Assembly (NCBI RefSeq): GCF_030348505.1
Contig: NZ_JAUCFJ010000002.1
Coordinates: 3,104,001 to 3,168,000, forward strand
DNA length: 64,000 nt
Direction: 5' to 3'
From: Lysinibacillus sp. G4S2
GTDB lineage: Bacteria; Bacillota; Bacilli; Bacillales_A; Planococcaceae
Shown here piece by piece: positions 17,689 to 26,001 of this stretch (within the stretch, counting starts at the first letter, position 1; each line of letters opens with the position of its first letter). Below the pieces are notes generated by a model. That model saw nothing but the letters and a program-made list of their open reading frames with translations. It searched no databases and was not told the DNA's origin. The translations under genes were made by a program, and so were the position numbers.

Positions 17689-17718
17689 AAAAACGACCAT
17701 ATCTTAATGGTCGTTTTT
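17689..17718 (-). terminator. Terminator of the PPOX-family gene
   Basis: AAAAACGACCAT pairs with ATGGTCGTTTTT around 6 nt. The hairpin overlaps the last codons and stop of the gene at 17704. Confidence 0.75.
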
Positions 17719-18126
17719 AAATTCGAGCTCTTTAGGTGGTTCCCCTTTTCTATTCATCAAGCGCATACGAATTGGCTCGATTTTTAGCGTAATCATTTCA
17801 TCTTGATTACCAACAAAAATACTTGTGAAAAACTCAGCTAACCTATTTTTTAATCCTTCCTCTTGAATTTCTGTTAACTTCCCTTCAATTTCAACATACG
17901 AATCACCAAAGCCTCCATTTTCGTATCCATATAAAATATGTGTATACGGGTTTTTGCGAAGCTCTTCCATTTTTTCAGAATGTTTATTTGTCACGGTGTA
18001 TAATACAAAGTCTTCATTTTGGAACGTCATGTATCTCGAATAAGGTTTTCCGTTCTCAACTGTTGCCATCGTTCCTATTTTTTCTCGATTTAATACTTCT
18101 AATATTTCATCGCGTACAGAGCTCAT
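17704..18126 (-). CDS. Pyridoxamine 5'-phosphate oxidase-fold (general stress protein 26-like) flavoprotein
   Basis: A small cytosolic split-barrel protein of 140 residues, the length of the YdaG/GsiB-neighbour general stress proteins. Visible landmarks are GTMATVENGKPYSRYMTF at about residues 17-34, LYTVTNKHSEKMEEL at about 42-56 (phosphate-binding side) and HILYGYENGGFGDSYVEIEG at about 63-82. The C-terminal motif LMNRKGEPPKELEF closes the fold. It probably binds FMN, F420-like or haem cofactor; the reaction is unknown. Clear AAAGGATGG before ATG. Monocistronic. Confidence 0.85.
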   Translation of the reverse strand: MSSVRDEILEVLNREKIGTMATVENGKPYSRYMTFQNEDFVLYTVTNKHSEKMEELRKNPYTHILYGYENGGFGDSYVEIEGKLTEIQEEGLKNRLAEFFTSIFVGNQDEMITLKIEPIRMRLMNRKGEPPKELEFKNDH

Positions 18127-18287
18127 ATTATTCCATCCTTTCTTTTATCATTATATTTTGTCCTTATTTAGCAAATCTAACCGCCATTTTTTGAAAAATA
18201 CGAAATGTCAATCTTCAAGGAATATCCTCAATCTATTGTTATAATAACTTTTTAGACACACGAATTTTTAGAATGAGGGTTTTAATG

Positions 18288-18914
18288 ATGAAGCAAGCTT
18301 TTTTCACAAGATGTCTATTCTTCCTTTCAGGCATTTTGGTTTTATCTTTCGGTATAACGTTAACTATTAAAGGGCAAATTTTTGGTGTTGGTTCGTGGGA
18401 TGTTTTGCATATTGGACTAACTAAAACGTTCGGGTTAACGATTGGTACTTGGTCAATTTTAATTGGTCTAGCCATTTTAGCTGTTGATATGGTAGTAACG
18501 AAGAAGTTTCCACTGCCAGGCACATTTATAGATATGTTTTTAGCAGGTATTTTTATTGATATTTTCAACTATTTACTTCCGGATATAGATGGCTTTTGGA
18601 TGCAACTACTAGCTTATGTATGTGGTTTAGTATTACTTGGTTGGGGCTGTGGTATGTATATGGTGGCGAATTTAGGCATTGGTCCTCGTGATTCATTAAT
18701 GCTTCTTATGGTCCATAAGTTTGGCTGGAGTGTTACACGCGCTCGTACAACGATGGAAGTATCAGTAGCTATAGTTGGTTTTTTACTTGGCGGACCTATT
18801 GGGGTTGGAACAGCTCTAATGGCCTTTGGGCTTGGGCCAATTGTACAATTTGCTTTAACATACAACGAGAAATTATTTACAAAATGGACAGGCGTGAAGA
18901 GCGCTGTTATATAA
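18288..18914 (+). CDS. YczE/YyaS/YitT family membrane protein
   Basis: About 208 residues with five to six membrane segments. The repeated family signature is clear: GQIFGVGSWDVLHIGL in the first half and ANLGIGPRDSLMLLM in the second, each a Gly-rich turn before a D(V/S)L motif. YczE-like proteins are membrane proteins of poorly known role; in B. subtilis YczE influences bacillaene/surfactin production through Sfp-related function. GAGGG lies 8 nt before ATG 18288 and 5 nt before ATG 18285; an ATG at 18273 has none, so 18288 is preferred, narrowly. It is followed by a dispersed terminator hairpin. Confidence 0.85.
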   Translation: MKQAFFTRCLFFLSGILVLSFGITLTIKGQIFGVGSWDVLHIGLTKTFGLTIGTWSILIGLAILAVDMVVTKKFPLPGTFIDMFLAGIFIDIFNYLLPDIDGFWMQLLAYVCGLVLLGWGCGMYMVANLGIGPRDSLMLLMVHKFGWSVTRARTTMEVSVAIVGFLLGGPIGVGTALMAFGLGPIVQFALTYNEKLFTKWTGVKSAVI

Positions 18915-18969
18915 AGTGAAAGTTTAATCACCAATGGGGCTTTTACAAGATAGTAACTGGCCAAAACCT

Positions 18970-19017
18970 AAAAAGCGCGAGAAATCAATTTAGAAACGTT
19001 GATTTTTCGCGTTTTTT
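18970..19017 (+). terminator. Terminator of the yczE-type gene; second copy of a dispersed hairpin repeat
   Basis: AAAAAGCGCGAGAAATCAA pairs with the following TTGATTTTTCGCG half and ends in TTTTTT. About 70 bp including flanks (AACTGGCCAAAACC before, GATGTTAAATTG after) match the copy at 3070-3116. Confidence 0.8.
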
Positions 19018-19046
19018 GATGTTAAATTGAATGTTGCATGAAGATA

Positions 19047-19168
19047 GATGTCGATATTTTTCAAAAGTTGGTTGATAAACTAAAAAAGTTGGTTGATCAA
19101 TCGATAAAGTTGGTCGATAAACAATCAAAAGTTCTCGACAAATCTCAAAACTGCAGCTCATTAAAGAT
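19047..19168. repeat. 122-bp dispersed repeat, copy 1
   Basis: Contains about four degenerate units of AAAGTTGGTYGATAAA at a 19-23 bp spacing and ends CAGCTCATTAAAGAT. The reverse complement recurs at 46489-46610 with the same 122-bp length and only scattered differences. No coding capacity is evident in this copy. Confidence 0.8.
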
Positions 19169-19376
19169 TTCTGTCGCTGCCGTTGCGCCCCTCTCCAATT
19201 TCGCTGCAGAAAAATGAGATTTTGTCCCAGCTTCTTTTTTGCCTTTTATTCGAAACACCCTTTGCCTTAATGCGTTTTATTATCCCATGGCTATTTATTG
19301 CAACAAGTATTATTTATGCTATAACTTATATTCGCTTTCGCAAAGCAATTCAGGATCTCATTCAATAGTGAATGCT

Positions 19377-19418
19377 AAAAAGGAACCATTTTACAGATGT
19401 AAATTGGCTCCTTTTTTT
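19377..19418. terminator. Terminator of the Wadjet operon
   Basis: AAAAAGGAACCATTTTAC and its near-complement form a long stem with T-runs on both sides; it lies 10 bp past the jetC stop codon. On the plus side it would also end any transcript from the fragment-bearing stretch 19169-19376. Confidence 0.75.
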
Positions 19419-19427
19419 ACTTTTGCT

Positions 19428-22400
19428 CTAATGTGTGAGCAATCGAATCGTTTTTGTACGACTAATCGGTACAGCTGAATCGTGCTCGACGACAACAACT
19501 GTTGAAAATTTATTATAATAATGGTCATCGTGAGCCTTAGGAGATAAAATAATGAGCTTTCGTTGTAATTCGTTTACATACAAATCAAACACTTTTTCTT
19601 TACGTTCCTCATCCAATGCACTATCAAACTCATCTAGGACGATGAAGCTTGGTGAAGTATTTAAATTTTGTAGCAAGGCAAGTGCAAATAATAGTGAGCT
19701 TAATGACTCTTCTCCGCCTGACACACCTTTTCCAAGCTTACCATGTCTGGCCTTTGTGCCCACATCTTCTAAACGCCCACTATGTCCGATTTTTCGTGCT
19801 TTAATATACAACTTAAAAATTGTACGACCTTTTTTATCTTCAAAACGTTCATATTCAATTTTTCCTTCAAATTGGAATTCATCCATATATTTTGAAAATA
19901 AATTATTAATTTTAAGAACATTCATATTGATGGTCGTTTCAAGACGATTCTCATTTTCTAATGCTCGATTTCTGTGAATTTCTAAGTATTCCTGTGTTTG
20001 ATCTACTGTCTCTTTTTTTAGGTTAAAATCATCTTTTACTGCAATATAATTACGCTCTGCCTCCGGATTCACCTTTTCTGCTCGTGCATTCTCAAAGTTG
20101 ATACGGGCTGTGGTATTATCACTCTTTAACTTTGGAATAGTGCTATTTAATGATAGAGGTACTTCTTGCACTTCAGCAAAAATATCTGGAATAATTGTTG
20201 CCAGTTCCTCCAAACAAAGCTGTTCTTGCAAAATAGAGGCCTCCGCCACCTCAAATTCTTCTTGATATTTGAGAAGTAGTTTCTTCGTACCATATACATC
20301 ATTTTCTGCATCTCTTAAATCACTCTTAAGTAACCTTATATCGCTTTCCTTCTGTCTACAAACATCATGAAGTTTGTAGCTCTCATCCTTTAATTGATTA
20401 AGTGTGCTATTCGACTCATCAATAATAGCATTCAATTCTATTAACTTTAATTTCGTTTCTGTAAGCTGTTCTTGAACTTTCTTTAAAGCTCCAAGCTGTT
20501 CATAAATGTCTAACTCGGTTTTTAGCTTTTCTAATTCAAATTGGTTGGCTATTTTTTTCTCTTGCTCGTTTTGTAGTGCTGTTGTTAGCTGGATTTCTTG
20601 TTTCTGAAGCGCTGTAAATTGTTCGTCTAGTTTTGTTTTGTACTGTACCTTATGATGCTTAAATTCAGCATCTACAACACTTGCTTCTGCCTTCTGTACA
20701 TCCTTTATAATACTATTTAGCTTTTGCAAATTAATTTGGTCTTCTTTAAATTGTGTTGTCGCCGCTAATAGCTGTGATTCGAGCTGAGCTCTTAATTGGC
20801 GCATTGTGTGTAACTGCTCTGTCAGCATTTTATCATTTAAAATAACTGTATTTTTTTCTTGTGTACCTCGATAGCCGTGCTCGTCGACTAATAATTCACC
20901 TTGGATCTTTGGCGCTTGAATCTCAAAAAATTGCTGTGCCCACCATAATGCTTTTACGGCAAAATTCTGTTCTTTTTCCGATAATCCTTGTCGAATAACT
21001 AATTTTTGCACTGGTAAACTAGTTGTCAAACGTTCTGGTACAATTGAACGTAATGATACATGATATAAATCATTAAACGCTATTCTCTCTTTTGCATCGT
21101 AAAAAATGGTGTATTTAATTGAATTCAAACGATTTTCATGCTCTATTGTGGCACCTTCAGCTAACGTAACTAAATCTCGGAATGTATAAGCCGAGATGTC
21201 TCGTTGCTTGAATTGTTGTAAGCCCGCTAATTGACGAGCTGAATATATTTGATTGTTTTCACGTTGTGTAATTTCAATTGTTGTATTTTCAAGTTTCTGC
21301 TCTAAGGAAACTTTTTTCTTATAATAATCTTGAATTTGCTCTTCAAGATGTGTAATTTTTTGTTGTACTTGGTGGGCACTCGTATGCTCCGCAAGAAGTG
21401 CGATTGCTTCCTGTTCCTCTTTTTCTATTTTCTCTAGTTCCCATTTAAGGGTTAATCGATTTTCATTCAGCTCATCCTTTTGCATAACCAAATTTGTAAA
21501 TTGCTGCTGTAATTGTTTATATTGCTGTTCAATTATAGCTATTTTTTTCTGTGCATCATTGAATTTTACTTTTGTTATATCTTCTGTAAAACGAAGCTGT
21601 TTACGCTGTTCTTCTGTCTGAATGAGTTGAACCTTTAATTCTTGCTCAGTCAAAATTAAGGTCTTTCGTTTCTTGGAAAACTGTTCAAGCAATGTTGATT
21701 TTGATCGCTTTTCCTCATCCATTTGCAGCTGCTTTTTATTCAGGTCTTGTAATAAAAGTTTTGCTTTTTCGATTTGTTTCTTTATTTGCCCAATTTTTCC
21801 TTCTGTATCTTGATGAATGTCTGTTTGCTTTTTTTGTTTTTCTACAAGTTCTAGCTTTTGATTATTGTATAATTGCATAAGTGACATGGTATTAAGGATA
21901 TGCGCTTTTCCTGCTTCATATAAACGAGCCTTGTTATTTTTCAAACGATCAAATTCTTCTTTTGCTATTTTCAGATTAAATTCAGCTTGCTTAACAACAG
22001 TCTTTGCAGCTACAAGTTCTTGTTCTAGCTCTTTAACACCTTCAATTGCCGTTTCCCACGATTGCTGGATTTCAGTTATATTATGCATTTCACTAAATCG
22101 CCGAAAACGCTCTTCAGGCGCCATCACAGCAAATTGATTCACTTCTTGCTGATACCAAATTAAATAAAATAAATCTGAATCAATTTTATATTTAAACTGT
22201 AAATCTTCTTTATATGTTGTAAAATTACGTTGGTTCGCATCACCTGAACGATAAATATCGCTGACAGTCAATTCGTCCTCTGTTTCTCCAGTTAGGACAT
22301 GATATTCCCGCTGTAATACGCCTCGATTTGCATCCTGCTCAATCATTAATCGAAATGACACAAAAGGTGCTGCGTCAATTCGTGATGGCCCTTCATTTTT

Positions 22401-22634
22401 AAAGGTCAGCTCCACCATCGCTCTCCATTTTTGATGGCTTGGTAAATTATTTGAACGCAAGCCCTCTAAATCGATTTTTGACGAATATAGTACCGCTCCC
22501 ATACAAAATGATATCGTTGATTTTCCTGTACCATTTGGACCCGTGATTAGGATATGATCATTAGCTTGACCAAATAAAATGCGCGTTGGTTTATAGTCAC
22601 GTATACCACTAAACTGCAGACGATAGGGAATCAT
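19428..22634 (-). CDS. jetC: Wadjet JetC: SMC/MukB-like ATPase
   Basis: The motor subunit of the Wadjet plasmid-defence complex, an SMC-family ATPase that extrudes DNA loops. 1068 residues. The N-terminal Walker A is GPNGTGKST at about residues 33-41. Two long coiled-coil arms fill about 190-930, broken by a globular hinge at about 480-620 (YTFRDLVTLAEGATIEHENR onward). The C-terminal head has the ABC signature GVSGGEESLSSLLFALALL at about 965 and Walker B SFIVLDEFDSALDEER at about 993. All ATPase motifs are intact. ATG overlaps the jetB TGA as ATGA. Last gene of the operon. Confidence 0.93.
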   Translation of the reverse strand: MIPYRLQFSGIRDYKPTRILFGQANDHILITGPNGTGKSTISFCMGAVLYSSKIDLEGLRSNNLPSHQKWRAMVELTFKNEGPSRIDAAPFVSFRLMIEQDANRGVLQREYHVLTGETEDELTVSDIYRSGDANQRNFTTYKEDLQFKYKIDSDLFYLIWYQQEVNQFAVMAPEERFRRFSEMHNITEIQQSWETAIEGVKELEQELVAAKTVVKQAEFNLKIAKEEFDRLKNNKARLYEAGKAHILNTMSLMQLYNNQKLELVEKQKKQTDIHQDTEGKIGQIKKQIEKAKLLLQDLNKKQLQMDEEKRSKSTLLEQFSKKRKTLILTEQELKVQLIQTEEQRKQLRFTEDITKVKFNDAQKKIAIIEQQYKQLQQQFTNLVMQKDELNENRLTLKWELEKIEKEEQEAIALLAEHTSAHQVQQKITHLEEQIQDYYKKKVSLEQKLENTTIEITQRENNQIYSARQLAGLQQFKQRDISAYTFRDLVTLAEGATIEHENRLNSIKYTIFYDAKERIAFNDLYHVSLRSIVPERLTTSLPVQKLVIRQGLSEKEQNFAVKALWWAQQFFEIQAPKIQGELLVDEHGYRGTQEKNTVILNDKMLTEQLHTMRQLRAQLESQLLAATTQFKEDQINLQKLNSIIKDVQKAEASVVDAEFKHHKVQYKTKLDEQFTALQKQEIQLTTALQNEQEKKIANQFELEKLKTELDIYEQLGALKKVQEQLTETKLKLIELNAIIDESNSTLNQLKDESYKLHDVCRQKESDIRLLKSDLRDAENDVYGTKKLLLKYQEEFEVAEASILQEQLCLEELATIIPDIFAEVQEVPLSLNSTIPKLKSDNTTARINFENARAEKVNPEAERNYIAVKDDFNLKKETVDQTQEYLEIHRNRALENENRLETTINMNVLKINNLFSKYMDEFQFEGKIEYERFEDKKGRTIFKLYIKARKIGHSGRLEDVGTKARHGKLGKGVSGGEESLSSLLFALALLQNLNTSPSFIVLDEFDSALDEERKEKVFDLYVNELQRKLIILSPKAHDDHYYNKFSTVVVVEHDSAVPISRTKTIRLLTH

Positions 22635-23311
22635 AGTGCATCCTCCCGAATATACAGATTATAACGTTTGAAAAATTTCAATACTTCTTCTTTATTTAAC
22701 TGAGTAGATTGTGCAAATTCTGCAGTTCTTCGTAAAAATGAATCTGAAAACATATGAACACCAATCGCTGTTAACGAGTAAGCTTTTTCATTTTTTGAAA
22801 TTTCATTTTCTTCTACTGCACCGATTTTTTTCAGTTGGTCGATATTTTTCAGTAATTTAGCACTCGCATTTAACAGTTCATGGCCGAAATCTGTTAATAT
22901 TTGCTGTAATAGTGTATATTCATGGTTTAGTACTTCCTGCTGATAAAACATATACAGTAAAATGGCAAGTGCCTCTTTGCTTAATGTCGACTTTGCATCC
23001 TTGGCGGAAACTCGCATCATAACGATCACGCGCGTTCTTTTTTCATCATAAATTACACGAAAGTAGCGATGCACCGCTGCATTTACACGTTCAATAAAAG
23101 AATAGAAAGCCTTGTCATCATTTTTTATGTTAAGTAGCTTTTCTAAATCCTTACGACGCAAACCGTAGTTGCTTCCTAGTACACTTGCAGAGGATGAAAA
23201 TAATAGCTGCATGAATGCTAGCTCTTCCTCCGTCGATAAGTAGGCGCGTAAATTACTCATTGTCGCGAGTTGTGCGTTTATATCGTTGTAATGTAAATCG
23301 TCTGTCGTCAT
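22631..23311 (-). CDS. jetB: Wadjet JetB: MukE-like kleisin-interacting subunit
   Basis: A winged-helix (KITE/MukE-like) subunit of 226 residues that sits on the kleisin JetA and helps close the DNA chamber. The sequence fits by size and texture: DUF4194-type LSTEEELAFMQLLFSS near residue 26, ARVIVMMRVSAKDAKSTLSKEALAILLYMFYQQEV in the middle, and a C-terminal LTAIGVHMFSDSFLRRTAEF. It overlaps jetA by 59 bp if the ATG at 23311 is used (GGGAG 10 nt upstream) or by 8 bp if the ATG at 23260 is used; the first has the better ribosome site. Coupled to jetC by ATGA. Confidence 0.88.
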   Translation of the reverse strand: MTTDDLHYNDINAQLATMSNLRAYLSTEEELAFMQLLFSSSASVLGSNYGLRRKDLEKLLNIKNDDKAFYSFIERVNAAVHRYFRVIYDEKRTRVIVMMRVSAKDAKSTLSKEALAILLYMFYQQEVLNHEYTLLQQILTDFGHELLNASAKLLKNIDQLKKIGAVEENEISKNEKAYSLTAIGVHMFSDSFLRRTAEFAQSTQLNKEEVLKFFKRYNLYIREDAL

Positions 23312-24677
23312 CTTCTACCCACTCCCATCGTTTATCGAATTGTTTTGTATCTGATACTTCTTTCATATTCACCTTTTGTTTACTCGTTAAAGCTGATACA
23401 GCTAAAAGGGAGCGAATTGAGTCTGCCCATTCAGCAGAGCTTGATTCAATCATCACTTCTTCTAGTTCACTTTCACCATGTACATCCAAGTAATGTTCGA
23501 TTACATCTGTATTAATAACCGCCTTCGTCATTTGCCAAGCTGCATCATCAAACAATTGTTGAACTGATTCACCTTCAACAACTGTTTCTTCAAAGTCGAT
23601 TTCCTCTTCAGCCTCAATTGGATCGTTCACTTTTGGCTCGTAGGTTTCTAAATAGTGAATAGTTTCATCAATATCTTGTCCACCTATTGGAGCTGCAAAT
23701 TTAATAGGTAACCAAATACCGTCCAGTTCCTCATCCTTATACTGTGCCTGCTCCATAAAACTAAATAAATCATACGCATTTGGGATATTCGAATCGATTG
23801 GTGGGTTGTACATATTTACGATAAATGTGCGTACCTTTTCAGGTGAAATCGAATCGGAGAGAGGCGTATCCTGCATCGTGACAAAACGAATATATTTCGT
23901 AAGCATTCCTAGACTAAGAGCTGTTCCCTTTGATAAAACGGCTGTCCCACGTTGTACTAATTCACTCATCACTAAGCTCTCTTCTACCGTTTGGAACTGG
24001 CTAAGTCGCTCTTGCATTTTTATTTCAAGTTCCTGCATTAGCTGATGGATAATTTCAAGCTGTGGTAAAGCATTTCGATCCGCAAAAAATTCCAATTGAC
24101 GAAGTTCCAGTTTTTGAATGGCATCTTCAACATTGTGAATCATAGATGCAATTTTATTGCCTCCTGAGATTCCATTATCATCATAGGCTGCACTGAGCTC
24201 CGCATCTCGTCGCGCTTGGAAAAGCGAACGCCCAATATCATCCTGTAAATAATAGGCTAATGAATCGTTCGCAAGACGAATAAGTGCATCCATCATCCGT
24301 TTACCACGGTCTAATAATTTTATTTGACGCGTTTGCTTAGTAAGCCAGCTATTACGCGCCAAAATGTAAATTAAGTGATCAAGTTGCTTGATGGTTGGTG
24401 GTGCATCATCGATATATGTATTACGATAACGATAATACAGCATTTCTGTATCCTCAATCACATCTGTTAAGCCTAAAGATTCTTCATATAAAAGCTGAAT
24501 CGTATTTAGAAACCGCAAAATTTCAAGCGGTGACTCATAAATTTGCTGGCTCCCAAGCTCGTTTAAAACTCCCGCTAATGAGGCAATATCGCGCATTGAT
24601 GTTTTAAGCTCAGCTGTGTTCGATTCAACATTAAAAATAGAGATTGGCGCTCGCTTTACTGTATCCATTTCATCCAT
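23253..24677 (-). CDS. jetA: Wadjet JetA: MukF-like kleisin subunit
   Basis: The kleisin that bridges the two SMC heads of the Wadjet complex. 474 residues. It is mostly helical, with an N-terminal winged-helix portion (FLNTIQLLYEESLGLTDV), a four-helix neck at about 170-240 (ASMIHNVEDAIQKLELRQLE) and an acidic linker at about 345-375 (EAEEEIDFEETVVEGE) before the C-terminal SMC-binding part. Assignment rests on the operon with JetB, JetC and JetD as much as on the sequence. It overlaps the jetD 3' end by 22 bp; AGGAG lies 10 nt before the ATG. Confidence 0.88.
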   Translation of the reverse strand: MDEMDTVKRAPISIFNVESNTAELKTSMRDIASLAGVLNELGSQQIYESPLEILRFLNTIQLLYEESLGLTDVIEDTEMLYYRYRNTYIDDAPPTIKQLDHLIYILARNSWLTKQTRQIKLLDRGKRMMDALIRLANDSLAYYLQDDIGRSLFQARRDAELSAAYDDNGISGGNKIASMIHNVEDAIQKLELRQLEFFADRNALPQLEIIHQLMQELEIKMQERLSQFQTVEESLVMSELVQRGTAVLSKGTALSLGMLTKYIRFVTMQDTPLSDSISPEKVRTFIVNMYNPPIDSNIPNAYDLFSFMEQAQYKDEELDGIWLPIKFAAPIGGQDIDETIHYLETYEPKVNDPIEAEEEIDFEETVVEGESVQQLFDDAAWQMTKAVINTDVIEHYLDVHGESELEEVMIESSSAEWADSIRSLLAVSALTSKQKVNMKEVSDTKQFDKRWEWVEDDDRRFTLQRYKRTTRDNE

Positions 24678-25894
24678 TGTTCTATATCTCCTAATTGCTG
24701 CTCTTGTTCGTGTTCAGCTATTTCAAGTTCGCCAAGTAGCCACTTTTTATAGGCTTCGATATCAGAAAAAGTCTGATTATCCCTAGCAATGATTTTATAT
24801 GGTGTATGAATCATTTGTACTGCATGCATAGCTATTATTAAGCCTGCAACATCAAAATCTGTCCAAACAATCACTGTTTGCGTGGTGACAAGCTGACGAA
24901 TCAACGTTTTATGCGCAGACCTTATTTGACCATCTAAGCATAAAATAAAGGAATTAGTCTGCTGTAAAAAGCTCGTTTCCTTTGCCATTCGTGTAAGGAT
25001 TGCTCTATTTTCGACAAGCCAAATAATGCTCGCATCTGTTTTATATGTATCCTTTAAAATGGCATCATCTGTTAATGCATGGATAACACCTTGTTGATAA
25101 TGGCTAAATGTCCCCGTTAACTCACCAGAAAAAAAGACTGGTGTAATTTTCCCTAAACTAATTAATCCGCAATCGCTTGACTGTACAGAGAAGACTCGTT
25201 CTAGCTCCTCGATAAATTCTTTTTGCTCACGGTCGAAAACTTTTGAGCCTCCAATCTTATCAAAAAGCGTAGCACCTATTTCTTTAAAATCAAATAGTAC
25301 TCCTTCATTTGCCAATTGGAAAAAGCCGATTGAAAAATGCAAAAAACGTAATCGCTTTTCAATCGACCAATGGGACAATAATTTTGTCGTATGTGCTAAT
25401 TTTTCGATCGGCATTGCTACAAAATCATTTAATTGTTGGACAGCTTGTTGAAGTTCTTTTATAGGTTGTATGTCAGCACTTTTTTGCAACTGCAATGCAT
25501 AATCTTCTAACCTTTGCGTCTGCTGCTCTTTCTGCGCATCAATATAGTACTTTAAACTTGGTCCAATTCGGTAATGAATTGCTTTTGCGGTATGCCCATC
25601 TTGTGCAAAAACAATCTCTTCTATAATCCACCCTTCCTTAATCCAACTTTGAATTGTAGAATAATCTTCTGTTAGCTTTCGCTTTGCATTTTTTGTGAAT
25701 TTATAATTTAATAGCCCTTGTGGTGGCACTGTTTTTATTAGTTGACCAACCTTTAAAAACGATACAATTCGGTAAGTTCGTGCAGTTTGTTTTGCTACCG
25801 TATACTGCTTAATTGTATCTGAAATATATTTTGGAGGTACTTCAAGGTGTTCACCATTTTTGACAAAATACGAAGTCAAAAATTGTTCTATCAT
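24656..25894 (-). CDS. jetD: Wadjet JetD: TOPRIM-domain nuclease
   Basis: The nuclease of the Wadjet system, related to topoisomerase VI, which cuts small circular DNA once the SMC motor has fully extruded it. 412 residues. The N-terminal half is winged-helix (LKVGQLIKTVPPQGLLNYKF, about 46-65). The TOPRIM core is C-terminal: a first strand with acidic residue at about 305-325 and the D-x-D motif in VIVWTDFDVAGLIIAMHAV at about 335-353. It is first in this operon, whereas the standard naming order is jetABCD. ATG has GAAAGGG 9 nt upstream. The catalytic residues look intact, so the system is probably active. Confidence 0.9.
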   Translation of the reverse strand: MIEQFLTSYFVKNGEHLEVPPKYISDTIKQYTVAKQTARTYRIVSFLKVGQLIKTVPPQGLLNYKFTKNAKRKLTEDYSTIQSWIKEGWIIEEIVFAQDGHTAKAIHYRIGPSLKYYIDAQKEQQTQRLEDYALQLQKSADIQPIKELQQAVQQLNDFVAMPIEKLAHTTKLLSHWSIEKRLRFLHFSIGFFQLANEGVLFDFKEIGATLFDKIGGSKVFDREQKEFIEELERVFSVQSSDCGLISLGKITPVFFSGELTGTFSHYQQGVIHALTDDAILKDTYKTDASIIWLVENRAILTRMAKETSFLQQTNSFILCLDGQIRSAHKTLIRQLVTTQTVIVWTDFDVAGLIIAMHAVQMIHTPYKIIARDNQTFSDIEAYKKWLLGELEIAEHEQEQQLGDIEQWMKWIQ

Positions 25895-25917
25895 ACTATC
25901 AGACCCTTTCTCTCTTC

Positions 25918-25923
25918 ATTATA
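25918..25923 (-). promoter_or_regulatory. Candidate -10 box of the Wadjet operon promoter
   Basis: A perfect TATAAT on the minus strand 24 bp before the jetD ATG; the -35 region 16-17 nt upstream is only a weak match (CTGCAT/TGCATT). The IS4-type element starts just 80 bp further upstream. Confidence 0.4.
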
Positions 25924-26001
25924 CAAAACTAGAGTATTGAATGCAGTATACCTAGTTTACTTCACTAGCGTCGCATTAAAATAATTCAATGCATTTACAA
26001 A

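Noticed and set aside
14964-19017. A prophage or integrative element bounded by the integrase relic
   Set aside because: SHOCT and integrase fragments hinted at it, but no phage structural, replication or att-like direct repeats were found; only scattered relics.
19183-19368. 61-codon frame ending AITYIRFRKAIQDLIQ
   Set aside because: The hydrophobic C-terminal half may be a true membrane-protein tail, but the N-terminal half is unrelated junk after the dispersed repeat and the TTG start has no ribosome site. At most a fragment.
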